Positions 4,953 through 6,345 of a stretch of 6,345 nt of DNA are shown piece by piece. This DNA comes from Candidatus Stahliibacteriota bacterium. GTDB lineage: Bacteria; Hydrothermota; Tepidihabitantia; SM23-42. Within the stretch, counting starts at the first letter, position 1, and each line of letters opens with the position of its first letter. The notes under the pieces are model-generated. The model made no database searches. It saw nothing but the letters and a program-made list of their open reading frames with translations, and was not told the origin of the DNA. The position numbers were made by a program, and so were the translations under genes. The stretch spans positions 1 through 6,345 of the forward strand of contig SOIY01000342.1 in assembly GCA_004376785.1 (NCBI GenBank), read 5' to 3'.

Positions 4953-5684
4953 ATGAATATTAATAAGCTTATTAAACTGGTTGAAACTTTACGCAAAAAA
5001 TGTCCCTGGGACCGAGAACAAACATTAAATTCTCTGAAAAACAATATCATTGAGGAGTCTTATGAACTTGTCGAGGCAATAGACAATAATGATATTTCTG
5101 CAATAAAAGAGGAGATCGGTGATATAGTTTTTCTCGGTTTCTTTTTGGCCAAAGTTTTTGAAGAAGAAAAAGATATTAGTTTTGATGAATTAATATTATC
5201 AACTGTTAAAAAGTATAAAGATAAACATCCCCATGTATTCAAAGAGGAAAATTTTTCTGACCAAGATGCGGTATTGAAGTTCTGGCAGAAGAGCAAAGAT
5301 GATATATTTGCTGGTATTCCTAAAATACTACCTGCACTGCTTGCCGCAAAGATTATTCAGGAGCGTACATCCAAATTAGGATTTGATTGGGAAACACACA
5401 GAGGTCCACTTGAAAAGATTAATGAAGAAATTAAGGAAATCGAAAGAAGCAAAAGTGCGGAAGATGTGTTTGAAGAATTTGGTGATTTATTGTTTGCTTG
5501 TGTAAATTTTTCCCGCCATGTATCAATTGATCCAGAAGATGCCTTAAGATATGCGAATAAAAAGTTTGTTAAAAGATTCAGAAAAGTAATGGAGGAGTTG
5601 AAAAGAAGGGGTAAGGATATTGAAGTAACAGATCTTGAGGAGATGGATAGGATATGGGATGAAATTAAAGAGCAGGATGAATGA
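4953..5684 (+). CDS. mazG: MazG, nucleoside triphosphate pyrophosphohydrolase
   Basis: The 243 residues form the two tandem MazG domains of the full-length housekeeping enzyme, which hydrolyses NTPs and dNTPs to monophosphate and pyrophosphate. Domain 1 shows CPWDREQT (17-24), the metal-binding EESYE (34-38) and EEIGD (53-57), then KHPHVF (91-96). Domain 2 follows LPALLAAKIIQERTSKLGFDW (positions 126-146), with EEIKE (158-162) and EEFGD (174-178), so both acidic metal sites look intact. The start at 4953 gives the normal spacing to CPWD, but no Shine-Dalgarno sequence precedes it; the upstream gap of 47 bp holds an AT-rich tandem repeat. The 3' end overlaps rsmG by 8 bp. Likely roles are clearing damaged nucleotides and tuning NTP levels. 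Confidence 0.93.
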   Translation: MNINKLIKLVETLRKKCPWDREQTLNSLKNNIIEESYELVEAIDNNDISAIKEEIGDIVFLGFFLAKVFEEEKDISFDELILSTVKKYKDKHPHVFKEENFSDQDAVLKFWQKSKDDIFAGIPKILPALLAAKIIQERTSKLGFDWETHRGPLEKINEEIKEIERSKSAEDVFEEFGDLLFACVNFSRHVSIDPEDALRYANKKFVKRFRKVMEELKRRGKDIEVTDLEEMDRIWDEIKEQDE

Positions 5685-6339
5685 TAATTCATCTGCTAAT
5701 CTCGAAAAGCAAACAAACGAGCTTTGTCAGGGATTAACACTCCTCGGCATAGAATATGATGAACATATCATCCAGAAATTCCGGAAATATATCGATGTTC
5801 TTTGTGAATACAAAAATAGGTTTCATCTTCTATCTCATCAAGATTATATCCATATTTCTAAGAGACATTTTCTAACATCACTTGTGGCACTTCGTTATGT
5901 GACACATTGCTATAATGCTTGTGATATTGGAGCCGGTGCTGGTTTTCCTTCAATACCTCTGAAGATTTTGCGTCCGGAAGTTAACTTTACACTTTTTGAA
6001 TCGAAGAAAAAAAAGGCAAAATTTTTAAAACACTTGATTTACAAATTGGATCTTTCTGGAATAGATATAATTGATGGAAGAGCAGAACATTTTAAGGAAA
6101 AGAAATTTGATTTAATTCTTCTGAAGGCGGTTGGGAAAATAAATAGGTTAATAAAAATTATTGATAATTTGATTGAACCAAAAGGCTGTGCTGTTTTTTA
6201 TAAATCTCATCAAGTTGAAGAAGAAATAAGGACTGCAAATAACGAGCTTAAAAAAAGAGGATATCGAGTTGAGGTAGAAAAGGTTTTTACGCCTATTGAG
6301 AATTTGCCTCTGGCACTCGTTGTACTAAAAAAATTATAA
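5677..6339 (+). CDS. rsmG: RsmG, 16S rRNA (guanine-527 N7) methyltransferase
   Basis: The 220-residue protein is of normal RsmG (GidB) length and transfers a methyl group from SAM to N7 of G527 in 16S rRNA, a change linked to streptomycin response in other bacteria. The SAM-binding motif is CDIGAGAGFPSIPLKI (82-97), preceded by SKRHFLTSL (61-69) and followed by LFESKKKKAKFLKHL (106-120) and IDGRAEHF (132-139). At the usual (S/A)RA site this copy reads LKA (K150), a conservative but noticeable swap of Arg for Lys. I start at ATG 5677, which overlaps mazG by 8 bp, since it gives the usual short N-terminus; TTG 5635 would add 14 residues within mazG. A weak AAAGAG precedes it. The window ends 6 bases after its TAA, so any terminator is outside. 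Confidence 0.92.
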   Translation: MNDNSSANLEKQTNELCQGLTLLGIEYDEHIIQKFRKYIDVLCEYKNRFHLLSHQDYIHISKRHFLTSLVALRYVTHCYNACDIGAGAGFPSIPLKILRPEVNFTLFESKKKKAKFLKHLIYKLDLSGIDIIDGRAEHFKEKKFDLILLKAVGKINRLIKIIDNLIEPKGCAVFYKSHQVEEEIRTANNELKKRGYRVEVEKVFTPIENLPLALVVLKKL

Positions 6340-6345
6340 ATATAA

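Noticed and set aside
5635..5676. TTG 5635 start for rsmG
   Set aside because: It would extend the protein 14 residues into mazG without family support; ATG 5677 gives the usual length.
5060..5692. Ser-rich minus-strand frames opposite mazG
   Set aside because: The Ser/Leu-rich composition is the usual antisense reading of Glu/Lys-rich coding sequence.

Overview
The window is A+T-rich bacterial DNA. Its best clue to origin is the C-terminal secretion (T9SS type A-like) domain on the minus-strand protein, together with an intergenic region full of short palindromes. Both are typical of uncultured FCB-type lineages such as WOR-3/Stahlbacteria or Cloacimonadota. This placement is an inference from style, not from a marker-gene tree.

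Layout. Positions 1-536 hold no convincing complete gene. The first 70 bases may carry the 3' end of a gene cut by the window edge. The rest is a stack of palindromes and inverted repeats, part of it framed by a long imperfect inverted repeat (55-86 against 353-381), like a miniature mobile element or nested remnants of several. Next come a short open frame that looks like the broken-off C-terminus of an ABC-2 type permease (567-734), a Met-rich 71-residue unknown (738-953), a 40-residue one-helix membrane protein (954-1076) and a full-length sodium:solute symporter (1069-2502). The last three are packed end to end on the plus strand, and the 40-residue protein is probably a small symporter partner.

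From 2556 to 3776 on the minus strand lies a 406-residue exported protein. It combines an N-terminal membrane/signal segment, a YafJ/EgtC-like class II glutamine amidotransferase domain and a C-terminal T9SS-like sorting domain. This is the most unusual gene here. A 21-base-period DNA repeat has been absorbed in frame into its sorting domain.

Two divergent promoters, each with perfect TTGACA and TATAAT boxes 16 bp apart, occupy the 3777-3979 gap. The plus-strand one drives a compact housekeeping operon: a 23-codon near-leaderless leader ORF, an FtsB/DivIC-type cell-division protein, RicT (PSP1 family, Fe-S cysteines), MazG (NTP pyrophosphohydrolase) and RsmG (16S rRNA m7G methyltransferase). 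The genes are joined by 4-8 bp overlaps, except for a 47-bp gap before mazG. The operon couples division, RNA processing, nucleotide-pool cleaning and ribosome modification. No rRNA, tRNA, CRISPR array, transposase gene or known defence system was seen.
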